Positions 7,637 to 15,922 are shown, counted from the first letter of the stretch. The stretch: 40,903 nucleotides of DNA from Bacillota bacterium (GCA_017620135.1 JAFZQZ010000005.1:1-40903); one strand, 5' to 3'. The notes: generated by a model not told the origin, from the sequence alone. Translations and numbers: made by a program.

Positions 7637-9379
7637 ATGGAAATGGTAAATGTAAAAGTTAACGGTATTGCTGTCAGCGTACCGAAGGGCTCCACAATCC
7701 TTGAGGCTGCCCGCGCTGCAGGAGTCGAGATCCCGACCCTGTGCTTTATGAAAGAAAAGAACGAGATCGGCGCCTGCCGTATCTGTATCGTCGAAGCGAC
7801 TCAGACCCGCGGCCTGGTCACCGCCTGTGTCTATCCCGTAGCGGAAGGCATGGAGATCCAGACCAACACCGCCAAAGTCCAGAAAGCCCGCAAGACGACC
7901 CTGGAACTCATTCTTTCCACCCATGACAAACAGTGCCTGAGCTGCCCGCGTTCCACGAACTGCGAACTGTAGAAGCTCTGCCTTGAATATGGCGTAGACG
8001 AGAATGCGTTCGGCGGATTCAAACCGGTCTATGAGCTGGATACCACTACCGCTCATCTGGTAAGAAACAACAACAAATGTATCCTTTGCCGTCGCTGCGT
8101 CGCTGCCTGTAATGAGCAGTATGTCGGCGTCATCGGCGCCAACCTTCGTGGTATCGACACGAACATCGACGTTCCCTTCGGCCTGAAGCTGAATGACGTT
8201 CCCTGTGTCTCCTGCGGACAGTGTACCGTCGTTTGCCCGACCGGTGCTCTGACCGAGAAAGATGACACCGATAAAGTCTGGGCAGCGCTTGCCGACCCGA
8301 CCAAACATGTCATCGTTCAGACCGCTCCTTCCGTACGTGCGACGCTTGGTGAGTGCTTCGGCATGCCGATCGGAACCAACGTGGAAGGCAAAATGGCCGC
8401 GGCTCTTCGCCGTCTTGGCTTTGACAAGGTCTTCGATACCAACATGGGCGCTGACCTGACGATCGTCGAGGAAGCGAATGAGCTGGTCCAGAGGATCAAG
8501 AACGGCGGAACCCTGCCGATGATCACCTCCTGCTCACCCGGGTGGGTCAAGTTCGCCGAGCTGTACTATCCGGATCTGCTGGGCCATCTGTCCACCTGCA
8601 AGTCTCCGCAGCAGATGGCAGGCGCTGTCTTCAAAACCTTCTATGCTGAGAAGAACGGCATCGATCCGAAGGACATCTTCAGTGTTTCCATCATGCCCTG
8701 TACCGCGAAGAAATTCGAATGCGGCCGTGATGACCAGTCCGCTTCCGGTTATCCGGATGTCGATGTGGCCCTGACGACTCGTGAACTTTCCCGTATGATC
8801 ATGCGTGCCGGCCTGAAATTCACCGCGCTTCCGGACGAAGACTTCGACGATCCGCTGGGCGATGACACCGGTGCTGCCGTGATCTTCGGCGCGACCGGCG
8901 GTGTTATGGAAGCTGCCTGCCGTACCGCGAACGCCTGGCTGAACGGCGCGAATGAGCCTCTGGAGCTCAAAGCAGTCCGTGGAACTGCAGGAATCAAAGA
9001 GACTACTGTCGTTGTCGGCGGTCAGGAACTGAAGCTGTGTGTCGCTTCCGGTATCTCCAACGCGAAGATCGTCATGGACAAACTTCGCGCCGGTAACCCC
9101 GAAGGCTGGGGCTTCATTGAGATCATGTGCTGCCCGGGCGGCTGTGTCAACGGCGGCGGTCAGCCGATCCAGCCTCAGTATATCCGCGATACCGTGGATC
9201 TGAAGGCGGTCCGTGCGAAAGCCCTGTACGATCAGGATGCGGCGATGACCCTGAGAATGTCTCACGAATCCAAGGCCATGAAGATGCTTTACTCCGAGTG
9301 GTTCGACGGATACGGCGGACCGAAAGCTCATCACGCGCTGCACACCAGCTATGTCGCGAGAGAGAAATTCAAGAAATAA
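7637..9379 (+). pseudogene. hydA: [FeFe]-hydrogenase catalytic subunit HydA with in-frame TAG at codon 112
   Basis: The reading frame from ATG 7637 to TAA 9379 encodes a 580-codon HydA but contains one TAG at 7970-7972. Before it lie a [2Fe-2S] domain and the His-ligated 4Fe-4S site (H96, C100, C103, C109). After it lie two 4Fe-4S motifs (CILCRRCVAAC, CVSCGQCTVVC) and the H-domain with TSCSPGW (C299/S300), MPCTAK (C355) and CCPGGC (C499/C503). The TAG stands where related proteins commonly have Gln (NCELQK), so a CAG to TAG change is the simplest cause. No other stop or frameshift is seen, and codon bias matches hydB on both sides. The true state may be a recent nonsense mutation, a sequencing error, or suppression. 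Translated without readthrough it would give a 111-residue fragment (7637-7972). The next in-frame ATG, 8363, yields a 338-residue piece that lacks the start of the H-domain. Confidence 0.85.
7970..7972 (+). other. In-frame amber codon within hydA
   Basis: TAG follows NCEL and precedes KLCLEYGVD in the continuous HydA frame. Five other genes here (16864-17196, ftsQ, ftsE, 38529-39518 and 39526-40359) end naturally in TAG, so TAG is an ordinary stop in this genome. Confidence 0.9.
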
Positions 9380-9417
9380 GAAGACCTGAATAAAGATTCG
9401 TACAAACGAACAATACG

Positions 9418-9455
9418 AAGGACCCGGGATATTCAATGTCCTGGGTCCTTTTGTG
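9418..9455 (+). terminator. Terminator after hydA
   Basis: A 12-bp stem (9418-9429 with 9439-9450, one wobble) has a 9-base loop and is followed by TTGTGTAATTT. It closes the hydrogenase operon and faces the convergent methyltransferase gene. Confidence 0.82.
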
Positions 9456-9483
9456 TAATTTGTATAACCAAAATAAGTACGGT

Positions 9484-10359
9484 TTATCTCCTGCGCAGCT
9501 GCCAGAAAGCCACAGCGCTCGCGGCCGCGACATTCAGGGAATCGACGCCGTGGCTCATGGGGATTCGGACCACATAGTCGCTGGAAAGGATGGTCTCTTC
9601 TTTCAGGCCATCGCTTTCTGTCCCCAGAATAATGGCCAGTTTTTCTTCCCGGCAAATGCCCGGATCATCGATAGGAACTGAGTTATCTGAGAGGGCCATT
9701 GCGGCAGTCCGGAAGCCGAAAGAGCGCAGGTAGGAAGGAAGATCGTATTCGGATATCCAACGAATGCTCCCGGCTTCTTCCAAACGGATCGCCTTTGGCA
9801 AATAGGTCCATGGTACCTGAAAGACCGTCCCTACACTGACCCGACTGGCCCGCCTGTAGAGCGGATCGGAACATCCTTCGGTCAAAAGGACCGCATCGAT
9901 CCCGAGCGCTGCCGCGCTGCGGATGATCGCTCCGACATTCGTGGGATTCTGTACCGCTTCCAGAACAGCGATCCGGTAAGCGGCAGGATCCTGAAGGATC
10001 GTTTCCGGAACAGGGAGTACCGGCCGCTTCATGGCAGAGAGCACACCACGGCTCACATGATAGCCGACAAGCTCGGACATGGCCTTCTGCTCAGCGACAT
10101 AGATCGGGATCTCAAAAGACGTTCCGTCCGGCAAAGAGCCATGAGACCAGGCTTCGACATCCTTGACGAACTTAGGTTCCACCAGAAAGGATTCGGCCAC
10201 ACATCCCATGTTCCGGGCTCTTTCTATGACATTCAGGCTTTCCGCGATAAAGATCCCGCCGTTTGGCTCATAATAATGAAACAGCTGGTTTTCGTTCAGT
10301 TCGCTGTAGACAGCGACTAAGTCGTCGTGAACGGAACCGACCGGAATGATGTTCGACAT
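9484..10359 (-). CDS. SpoU/TrmH-family RNA 2'-O-methyltransferase
   Basis: This 291-residue protein has a SPOUT C-terminal domain with all three knotted-fold motifs: NPTNVGAIIRSA (motif 1, ~residue 137), ILGTESDGL (motif 2, ~245) and IPMSHGVDSLNVAAASAV (motif 3, ~268). These bind S-adenosylmethionine and methylate ribose 2'-OH in tRNA or 23S rRNA. An N-terminal ~100-residue substrate-binding part precedes it. RlmB and TrmH are relatives, but the exact target base cannot be inferred. It starts 24 bases after the stop of the membrane hydrolase gene on the same strand, with an AAGGAC ribosome binding site, so the two are probably co-transcribed. Confidence 0.88.
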   Translation of the reverse strand: MSNIIPVGSVHDDLVAVYSELNENQLFHYYEPNGGIFIAESLNVIERARNMGCVAESFLVEPKFVKDVEAWSHGSLPDGTSFEIPIYVAEQKAMSELVGYHVSRGVLSAMKRPVLPVPETILQDPAAYRIAVLEAVQNPTNVGAIIRSAAALGIDAVLLTEGCSDPLYRRASRVSVGTVFQVPWTYLPKAIRLEEAGSIRWISEYDLPSYLRSFGFRTAAMALSDNSVPIDDPGICREEKLAIILGTESDGLKEETILSSDYVVRIPMSHGVDSLNVAAASAVAFWQLRRR

Positions 10360-10383
10360 TTGTTTTGTCCTTCTGATGAAGTA

Positions 10384-12390
10384 TTACAGGAACGAGGATC
10401 CGCCGGTCACGATCCAGCAGGCAAGAGCCGCGGTGACCAGTGCGCCGGGGATGACGGTGCCGGTACGCCGGTAGGCGTAGGTGCACCAGAGGCTGAAAAC
10501 GAAGACCTGCGGTACGAACAGGATCAGCAGTGACATGAAAGGACCGCCGAAGGTCGAACCGAAGAGCACATCCGCGCCGGGTCCGATCCCGAGGAAGAAC
10601 GGAACATATTCGATCAGCGTGACCAGCACCAGACCGCCGGCCATCGCGAACAGATTCCGCCACCAGTCGGAGAAGAAACCCTTCGCGCCGGTATAATAGG
10701 AACCTTTCGTGCGCATGCCTCCCATGATCTTGCTGTTGTTCAGAAGATAGAAGATGGCAAAGATCCAGAAATAAGCCAGGAACTGACCGAAGCGAAGCAG
10801 ATTGAAGGTCTTGAAGAAAGGCCAGATGATACGGAGATCCAGATCATAGAGTTTCTGACAGGCAAAGACGACCGCATAGACCATCAGCATCAGGATCAGG
10901 ACCAGCAGAAAGCTTTTGCCCCACAGCGCGCCGTCGAGGCGTTTTTTCTTTTTGGGAGAAGAAAAGCCCATCGTATAGAGATTGAACGCCTGTTTTTTCT
11001 TCTTCGCGCTTCTCGCGCTGATCCAGGTCGTTATCAGCATGACGATGATCAGCAGCAGATACCATCCGAAGAAACCGTTGCCGACTGTCATACGCATGAT
11101 ACCTTCCGGCAGAGGAAGAAGCGCGTGACCGAGCTGCGTCATGAACGGGAAGGTAGAACCGGCGATGAGCACAGTGATGATCGCGCCTTTCCACCAGCCT
11201 TTTTTCGTCTTGGCGGTCTCGATGGGAGGTTTGGGCTGAACGATGGTTCCGAAGAACTTTGTGGCAAGCAGAAGTTCCATCAGCGGAACGATCGCCAGCA
11301 GTGTACAGAGCATAGCGGCCAGCGTCATCCATTCCTTGGTCATGGCGACATGATCGGAGCTTGAAAGAGTGTTGCCATCCAGACCGATGGCCTGGTCAAA
11401 CCACTCCATCGCGGCCGTAAGACCTTTGTCGCTGGTCGGGACGAGACGGTGATTCGTCATGCAAAGTTCGATCCGTCTGGCAGAACCATCGGCGAAATCA
11501 CCGTAAGTGGTATCGAAAGCGGCTTTGTCTGCGGTGGTACCGAGAAAGTCTGTCCGGAGCGGTGTCTTCAGCAGGTCTTCCGTTACGTTATACTGATAGT
11601 CGCGGAAATAGCTGAATTCTTCATATTTGGCCTGAAGCAGCAGGACGTTGTTGAAATGGATCTTCGCACTGTCATAAGCGTCATCGGTAAAGATCTCACC
11701 GCACTGGAGGACGATCGCTTTCGGTTCAATGTCCGTGTTCGCGTAATCCGCGGCAACGGACCAGCTGGACCAGGTACCCATGGAATGGCCGGAGAGCGCC
11801 ATACGGGAGGAGTCGACAAAAGGCATAGCTGCAAGGACCTGATAAGCGGTACTACCGCCGCAGGTGCTGTCCCAGATGGCGTTGCCGGCGTCATCCTTGG
11901 TGTAACGGTCATTGAAAAAGCTCAAGTTCGAGAAGTTCATCAGAACGCGGTAACGTTTGGAACCTCCGACGGATCTGTAAGTCCCGTCTTCTTCAGAATC
12001 AAGACCGAAGTTCGTGGATACTTTGTGATTCACATAACCACGTTTTTCAAGACCGACCGTACTGTAGCCGTGGCCGTATTCATCGAGGCTCATGACGACC
12101 ACGCCCCGTCTGGCCAGTTCGATGGCATAGGAAGAGGAGGTCTCGCGGTCATTCTGATACCCGTGAAGCAGCAGGACCGCGCTGGCAGGCGTTTGTTCGG
12201 TCGCGTTTTTCGGACGGTAGAGCTTGTAGGTCAGGATACCGTCATTGGTATGGATCTGCCCCTGACTGATCTCTACGTTACCGTTATCGGTCTGGATCCG
12301 GTTGGCATAGGACTCGCAGCCGAAAGCGCCGGCGAGCAGGATGATCAGCATCAATAACCATACGATCGGTTTGGTTTTCGCTTTTTTCAT
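10384..12390 (-). CDS. Alpha/beta hydrolase fused to a multi-spanning membrane domain
   Basis: This 668-residue protein starts with an N-terminal membrane anchor (IVWLLMLIILLAGAFGC; possibly a lipoprotein-like Cys). It continues with an alpha/beta hydrolase domain (~40-345) containing LLLHGYQ (oxyanion region), the nucleophile elbow GHSMG, and a His near TNHRLVP. From about residue 355 to the end there are about eight hydrophobic helices. The hydrolase part should face outside if the first helix is a signal anchor. Substrate is unknown; esters, lipids or peptides are possible. A GGAGG box 7 bases upstream supports ATG 12390. It is the first gene of a two-gene minus-strand unit with the methyltransferase. 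I do not recognise the membrane domain as a named family. Confidence 0.8.
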   Translation of the reverse strand: MKKAKTKPIVWLLMLIILLAGAFGCESYANRIQTDNGNVEISQGQIHTNDGILTYKLYRPKNATEQTPASAVLLLHGYQNDRETSSSYAIELARRGVVVMSLDEYGHGYSTVGLEKRGYVNHKVSTNFGLDSEEDGTYRSVGGSKRYRVLMNFSNLSFFNDRYTKDDAGNAIWDSTCGGSTAYQVLAAMPFVDSSRMALSGHSMGTWSSWSVAADYANTDIEPKAIVLQCGEIFTDDAYDSAKIHFNNVLLLQAKYEEFSYFRDYQYNVTEDLLKTPLRTDFLGTTADKAAFDTTYGDFADGSARRIELCMTNHRLVPTSDKGLTAAMEWFDQAIGLDGNTLSSSDHVAMTKEWMTLAAMLCTLLAIVPLMELLLATKFFGTIVQPKPPIETAKTKKGWWKGAIITVLIAGSTFPFMTQLGHALLPLPEGIMRMTVGNGFFGWYLLLIIVMLITTWISARSAKKKKQAFNLYTMGFSSPKKKKRLDGALWGKSFLLVLILMLMVYAVVFACQKLYDLDLRIIWPFFKTFNLLRFGQFLAYFWIFAIFYLLNNSKIMGGMRTKGSYYTGAKGFFSDWWRNLFAMAGGLVLVTLIEYVPFFLGIGPGADVLFGSTFGGPFMSLLILFVPQVFVFSLWCTYAYRRTGTVIPGALVTAALACWIVTGGSSFL

Positions 12391-12420
12391 GATGGACCTC
12401 CATGGGATGAGATTTGTTTT

Positions 12421-12449
12421 AACGTATCATTTTTCCGAGGAAGATGCAA
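12421..12449 (-). promoter_or_regulatory. Possible promoter of the hydrolase-methyltransferase unit
   Basis: On the minus strand TTGCAT (12444-12449) is followed after 17 bp by TACGTT (12421-12426), preceded by an extended TGA. The -10 match is poor, so this is tentative. Confidence 0.35.
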
Positions 12450-12467
12450 GATGTTTCGGTAAAACAG

Positions 12468-12496
12468 TTTACAAGTTCAGGAGGCTGAGTTATACT
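12468..12496 (+). promoter_or_regulatory. Promoter of ispD
   Basis: TTTACA (12468-12473) and TATACT (12491-12496) are separated by 17 bp, about 40 bases before ispD. It is divergent from the hydrolase gene. Confidence 0.75.
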
Positions 12497-12538
12497 GAAG
12501 TGTAACTGTTTGACTAATATCAGTAAAGGATGTAAATC

Positions 12539-13255
12539 ATGGAAAAGATCTGGGCAGTCGTACCGGCAGCCGGCGTCGGACAGCGGATGATCACCGCGAC
12601 CGGCGGCGTCAAGAAGCAGTTTATCCGTCTTCGCGAAAAGGAGATCCTGGTCTACACGCTCGAAGTATTACAGAGCGTAGAATCGATCGAAGGGATCATT
12701 CTGGTCACAGGCAAGGAGGATGTCTCTTTCTGCGAGCAGCTTCTGGAAAAGTATCATCTGGACAAGGTCAGTAAAGTGCTGGTAGGCGGCGCGCGCCGGC
12801 AGCAGTCCGTGTTTATCGGGATCTCGGCTCTTCCAAAGGACTGTACGATGGTCGTCATCCATGACGGAGCCCGTCCGTTCGTGACGCAGGAAGAAGTCGA
12901 GAAGACGATCGAAGTCGCGGAGAAAGAAGGCGGTGCGGTACTGGCGGTCCCGGTAACGGATACGATCAAAGTCGTGGGAGACGGACGCGAGATCGAATCT
13001 ACTCCGGCCAGGTCCAGGCTGTGGGCCGCACAGACGCCGCAGACATTCCGTTATCCGGCGATTCTCGAAGGCCACCGCCACGCGGTCGTTATGGGAGATT
13101 TCCGATGCACGGATGATGCGCAGATCATGGAAAAATACATGGATATCAAGATCTGTATCGTTCCCGGTTCCTATGACAATATCAAGATCACGAATCCGAG
13201 TGATCTCCTGCTGGCGGAGCGTATCCTGGACAGCCGGGTGGTACGGGAAATATGA
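12539..13255 (+). CDS. ispD: 2-C-methyl-D-erythritol 4-phosphate cytidylyltransferase
   Basis: This 238-residue enzyme couples MEP with CTP to form CDP-ME, the third step of the non-mevalonate isoprenoid pathway. It has the nucleotide-binding signature VPAAGVGQRM with KKQF shortly after, IHDGARPFV (~101), VPVTDTIK (~140) and TPQTFR (~175), all typical of IspD. Length is normal. The ribosome binding site is weak (AAAGGATG about 6 bases before ATG). It overlaps the next gene by four bases, so the two are translationally coupled. No ispF neighbour is present. Confidence 0.95.
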   Translation: MEKIWAVVPAAGVGQRMITATGGVKKQFIRLREKEILVYTLEVLQSVESIEGIILVTGKEDVSFCEQLLEKYHLDKVSKVLVGGARRQQSVFIGISALPKDCTMVVIHDGARPFVTQEEVEKTIEVAEKEGGAVLAVPVTDTIKVVGDGREIESTPARSRLWAAQTPQTFRYPAILEGHRHAVVMGDFRCTDDAQIMEKYMDIKICIVPGSYDNIKITNPSDLLLAERILDSRVVREI

Positions 13256-14445
13256 TGACGATCAAGCTATACGATACCGATTCCCATATTCAGCAGTTCA
13301 GTGCCGTGGTGATCTCCTGTGAGGAAAGAGAAGACCGCAGGAGCGGCCAGGTTTTCTATATCGTTGAACTGGATCAGACGGCTTTCTTTGCTGAAGGTGG
13401 GGGACAGGCGGCGGATCGTGGCACGATTATAGATCTGTCGGGAGCAGTGCACGCGGTCCTGGATGTTCAGGAAATCAAAGAACATATTTATCATAAGCTC
13501 GAAGCGCCTTTGACCGTCGGTGAGAAAGTGATCGGACAGATCGACTGGGCTTTCCGGTTTGACAACATGCAGCAGCATTCCGGAGAGCATATCCTCTCCG
13601 GGCTGTGTTATGCCTGGAAAGGCTATCATAATGTCGGTTTTCATCTGGGTGAAGAATTTACCACGATCGATTTCGACGGGCCTCTGACCGCTGAAGAAAT
13701 CAAAGAGCTGGAGTATCAGGCCAACCAGGTGGTATACCGCAACATTCCGATCACGGTCAGTTATCCGTCCGCACAGGAACTCGCGGAAATGGATTACCGG
13801 AGCAAGAAAGAACTGACAGGCAGGGTGCGGATCGTAAAGGTAGGCGATTATGATCTTTGTGCCTGCTGCGCACCGCATGTGATGCTGACCGGTGAGATTG
13901 GGCTGATCAAAGTTATTCGGTTTGAAAACTATAAGGGCGGTGTACGGCTGACGATCCTCTGCGGAAGCCGAGCGGTCCGGGACTATCAAAAGAAAAACGA
14001 CCTGGTCTATCAGGTCGCGGCCGGTTTCTCGACGAAACCGGAAAAGATCGAAGACGTGCTGGAAAAACAGGCGAAAGAACTGGAAGACCTGAAGGCACAT
14101 ACACTCGCGATCAATCAGACCTTGATTCGCCTAAAGGCCAGGCAGTTGATCCGACAGGCAAAAGAAGAGGACGGATCGGTCCGTTTTGTGGAAGATCTGC
14201 TCGACCCGGTCGCCGTACGGAGCCTGGTGAATCACCTGACAGAGCAGGTCCCGGGACATGTCGTCTGTCTGATACCGAAAAAAGAGCCAGGTGAGTTCGG
14301 TTATATTGCGGCCAGCGCTACCGAAGATGTCCGAAATATCGCTGCATCCCTGAAAGATCGTTTCGGTGCCCGCGGCGGCGGCTCCGCAAAGATGGTACAG
14401 GGATCGGTGAAAGGCACAGCAGAAGAAATCCTGAAGGAGATCTGA
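13252..14445 (+). CDS. AlaX-like alanyl-tRNA editing protein with DHHA1 domain
   Basis: This 397-residue protein resembles the second half of alanyl-tRNA synthetase. It has an N-terminal barrel (~1-90, FFAEGGGQAADRG), the zinc editing site with HSGEH (~116) and CACCAPH (~205), a coiled coil (~260-300), and a C-terminal DHHA1 domain ending in ARGGGSAKMVQGS. Stand-alone versions (AlaX-L/AlaXp-like) hydrolyse Ser- or Gly-mischarged tRNA-Ala. No aminoacylation core is present, so it is not AlaS. The start is ATG 13252 overlapping the ispD stop; ATG 13255 is an alternative. Its stop codon lies inside the left arm of the downstream hairpin. Confidence 0.88.
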   Translation: MMTIKLYDTDSHIQQFSAVVISCEEREDRRSGQVFYIVELDQTAFFAEGGGQAADRGTIIDLSGAVHAVLDVQEIKEHIYHKLEAPLTVGEKVIGQIDWAFRFDNMQQHSGEHILSGLCYAWKGYHNVGFHLGEEFTTIDFDGPLTAEEIKELEYQANQVVYRNIPITVSYPSAQELAEMDYRSKKELTGRVRIVKVGDYDLCACCAPHVMLTGEIGLIKVIRFENYKGGVRLTILCGSRAVRDYQKKNDLVYQVAAGFSTKPEKIEDVLEKQAKELEDLKAHTLAINQTLIRLKARQLIRQAKEEDGSVRFVEDLLDPVAVRSLVNHLTEQVPGHVVCLIPKKEPGEFGYIAASATEDVRNIAASLKDRFGARGGGSAKMVQGSVKGTAEEILKEI

Positions 14446-14472
14446 TGAGTTCAGATCTCCTTTACTTTTTTA
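14434..14472 (+). terminator. Palindromic terminator between convergent genes
   Basis: A perfect 12-bp stem (14434-14445 with 14451-14462) and loop TGAGT are followed on the plus strand by TACTTTTTTATT. The T tract favours termination of the plus-strand unit; the minus-strand flank is not T-rich. Confidence 0.85.
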
Positions 14473-14606
14473 TTGAAGAGAAGCTCAAGAGCAGTCACGG
14501 TAAAACCAATCGTACAGAAAAGGAGCAGAGCGGTGCTGCCGAGATCGGATACGAGCGCACCGAAGAAGACAAGTCGGAAATTCCGGCTGGTAAATACGTT
14601 ACGCAT
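14451..14606 (-). pseudogene. Remnant of an MFS transporter, internally deleted
   Basis: A 51-codon minus-strand frame starts with ATG 14606, overlapping the stop of the XRE regulator. It reads as the beginning of a major facilitator superfamily protein (NFRLVFFGALVSDLGS), then passes directly into what looks like a final membrane helix and basic cytoplasmic tail (LLFCTIGFTVTALELLF, NKKVKEI). MFS proteins are about 400 residues, so roughly 350 are missing. The simplest reading is an internal in-frame deletion fusing both ends. It could alternatively be a genuine small membrane protein. The XRE-then-MFS order supports the remnant reading. Confidence 0.55.
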
Positions 14607-15672
14607 GAGAAGAATACTCCTTCCAAAGACGGGACAAGGTCTGGTTTTCACAGGTGCTGATGATAGTCTCGATACTTTCCCGCGCAGTCGTTCCGAGTGT
14701 ATCGTAAACGACCGCTTCCGATACAGAAGGAACGAACCGGATGGATCGAAGACTGTAATCAGGAGATGCGTCAAAGGCTTTGGCGATCACCGCGGCATTT
14801 TCTAAATGATTGGCAGCTTCTTCGGGCTTTCCCTTACAGATCATTGTGTGGGCCAGAAGGATCAACAGGACTGCATGCAGCTTGTCCATAAAACAGATCT
14901 GTTCATTTGCTTTCAGGCTTTCCAGAATACGGATCCCCCAAAGGGCGATCTCTTCGGCCGCAGAATAATCACCGTGTGAACAGAAAAGGAGAACCAGACC
15001 GGCTACCGTATTGATCATAGAAATGATCTTCTGTAAAAAAGCTTCATTCAGGAATGGTTCAGCCTCTTCCGGACGGTGAAGGTAGAAAACCAGAGAGACC
15101 CCAATGATATCATCGAACAGGCCTCCGACATTGTGTTTTTTCCAGAGATCGAGACCTTTTTCTTTTTCACCCAGCAACACGTAAACCTGCGCCATCTGCG
15201 CATAGATCATATGTTCATTGATTCTGGGCTCCTGATTCTGGGAGATCAGTAAAAGAGATCGCTCCAGAAGTTCAAGGGCGCGGTGAAGTTCTTTTTTCCC
15301 CTGGTTGATAGTTCCGAATCCGATATATACTTCGGCTGCTCCATGGACAATGGAAAACATATGCGGGTATTTTGTGAGGAGTTTTTCAACTTCTGTCATA
15401 GCCCGTGGATCTCTTTTCTGAACATAATTCTGAATTCTTTCCGCAGCCTGTTCCAGACGGTTGTCCTGCATCCGGTACCCAAGCAAGGCATCGACGGATA
15501 CATCAAAAAAATCCGCCATTTTTACGATCAGATCGAGTTCAGGGATCGACATACCGGATTCCCACTTGTAGACCGCCCCGGTGGTCACACCCAGTATTTC
15601 AGCCAGCGTTTCCTGTGTCAGTTTTCGTTCTTTACGGTATTTTCGGATATTTTCCGCCAGTGTTAAGTCCAT
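14599..15672 (-). CDS. XRE-family regulator with TPR-like helical domain
   Basis: This 357-residue protein has an N-terminal helix-turn-helix of the Cro/CI type (residues ~5-60: LAENIRKYRKERKLTQETLA with TGAVYKWESG as recognition region). The rest is helical and TPR-like, the architecture of peptide-responsive or small-molecule-responsive regulators. ATG 15672 is preceded by AGGAGG. Its likely original target was the MFS gene directly downstream, now apparently a remnant. The protein itself has no visible defect. Confidence 0.87.
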   Translation of the reverse strand: MDLTLAENIRKYRKERKLTQETLAEILGVTTGAVYKWESGMSIPELDLIVKMADFFDVSVDALLGYRMQDNRLEQAAERIQNYVQKRDPRAMTEVEKLLTKYPHMFSIVHGAAEVYIGFGTINQGKKELHRALELLERSLLLISQNQEPRINEHMIYAQMAQVYVLLGEKEKGLDLWKKHNVGGLFDDIIGVSLVFYLHRPEEAEPFLNEAFLQKIISMINTVAGLVLLFCSHGDYSAAEEIALWGIRILESLKANEQICFMDKLHAVLLILLAHTMICKGKPEEAANHLENAAVIAKAFDASPDYSLRSIRFVPSVSEAVVYDTLGTTARESIETIISTCENQTLSRLWKEYSSHA

Positions 15673-15701
15673 TTGCTGCCTCCTTGGACGATTCTGTGGT
15701 T

Positions 15702-15779
15702 ATTCTATCAGATGAAACGCAAAAAAGGAATACACTGCTAATACTATTAGGATTTTTTGTTTTCTACTGACAGTATTAG
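15702..15779 (-). promoter_or_regulatory. Possible promoter and operator of the XRE regulator
   Basis: On the minus strand an extended -10 (TGA then TAGAAT) occupies 15702-15710, with a poor -35. Upstream, CTAATACT (15738-15745) and AGTATTAG (15772-15779) form exact inverted arms 26 bp apart. They could be regulator half-sites, possibly autoregulatory. Tentative. Confidence 0.4.
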
Positions 15780-15892
15780 TTGGCGGGATCTTTACATATG
15801 GTTTTTATCAGGGGAAAGATCGGGTTCTTTATGACGAATATGGAAATTGTACAAAATTGACCTTTATTCCTGGCATTATTTGTAAATTCTAC

Positions 15893-15922
15893 TTGACTTG
15901 ATATGGGTGAATATGGTAGATT
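15893..15922 (+). promoter_or_regulatory. Possible promoter of the cold-shock gene
   Basis: TTGACT (15893-15898) is followed after 18 bp by TAGATT (15917-15922), with TGG forming an extended -10. The leader to the start codon would be about 70 bases. The region 15780-15892 holds nothing else I can support. Confidence 0.45.

Noticed and set aside
5806-7695. A 629-codon open frame on the minus strand opposite hydB
   Set aside because: It mirrors hydB in a frame kept open by biased codons. It has no ribosome binding site and no recognisable domain, and the plus-strand gene is unmistakable.
7970-7972. TAG as a sense codon (pyrrolysine or alternative code)
   Set aside because: Five other genes in the window end properly in TAG, one of them directly before a hairpin, and no other gene has an internal TAG.
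8534-9655. A 373-codon minus-strand frame opposite hydA
   Set aside because: Antisense shadow of hydA extending into the convergent methyltransferase gene; low-complexity, His/Arg-rich translation without motifs.
11449-12357. A 302-codon plus-strand frame within the membrane hydrolase gene
   Set aside because: Shadow of the minus-strand gene, which has clear catalytic motifs, membrane helices and a ribosome binding site.
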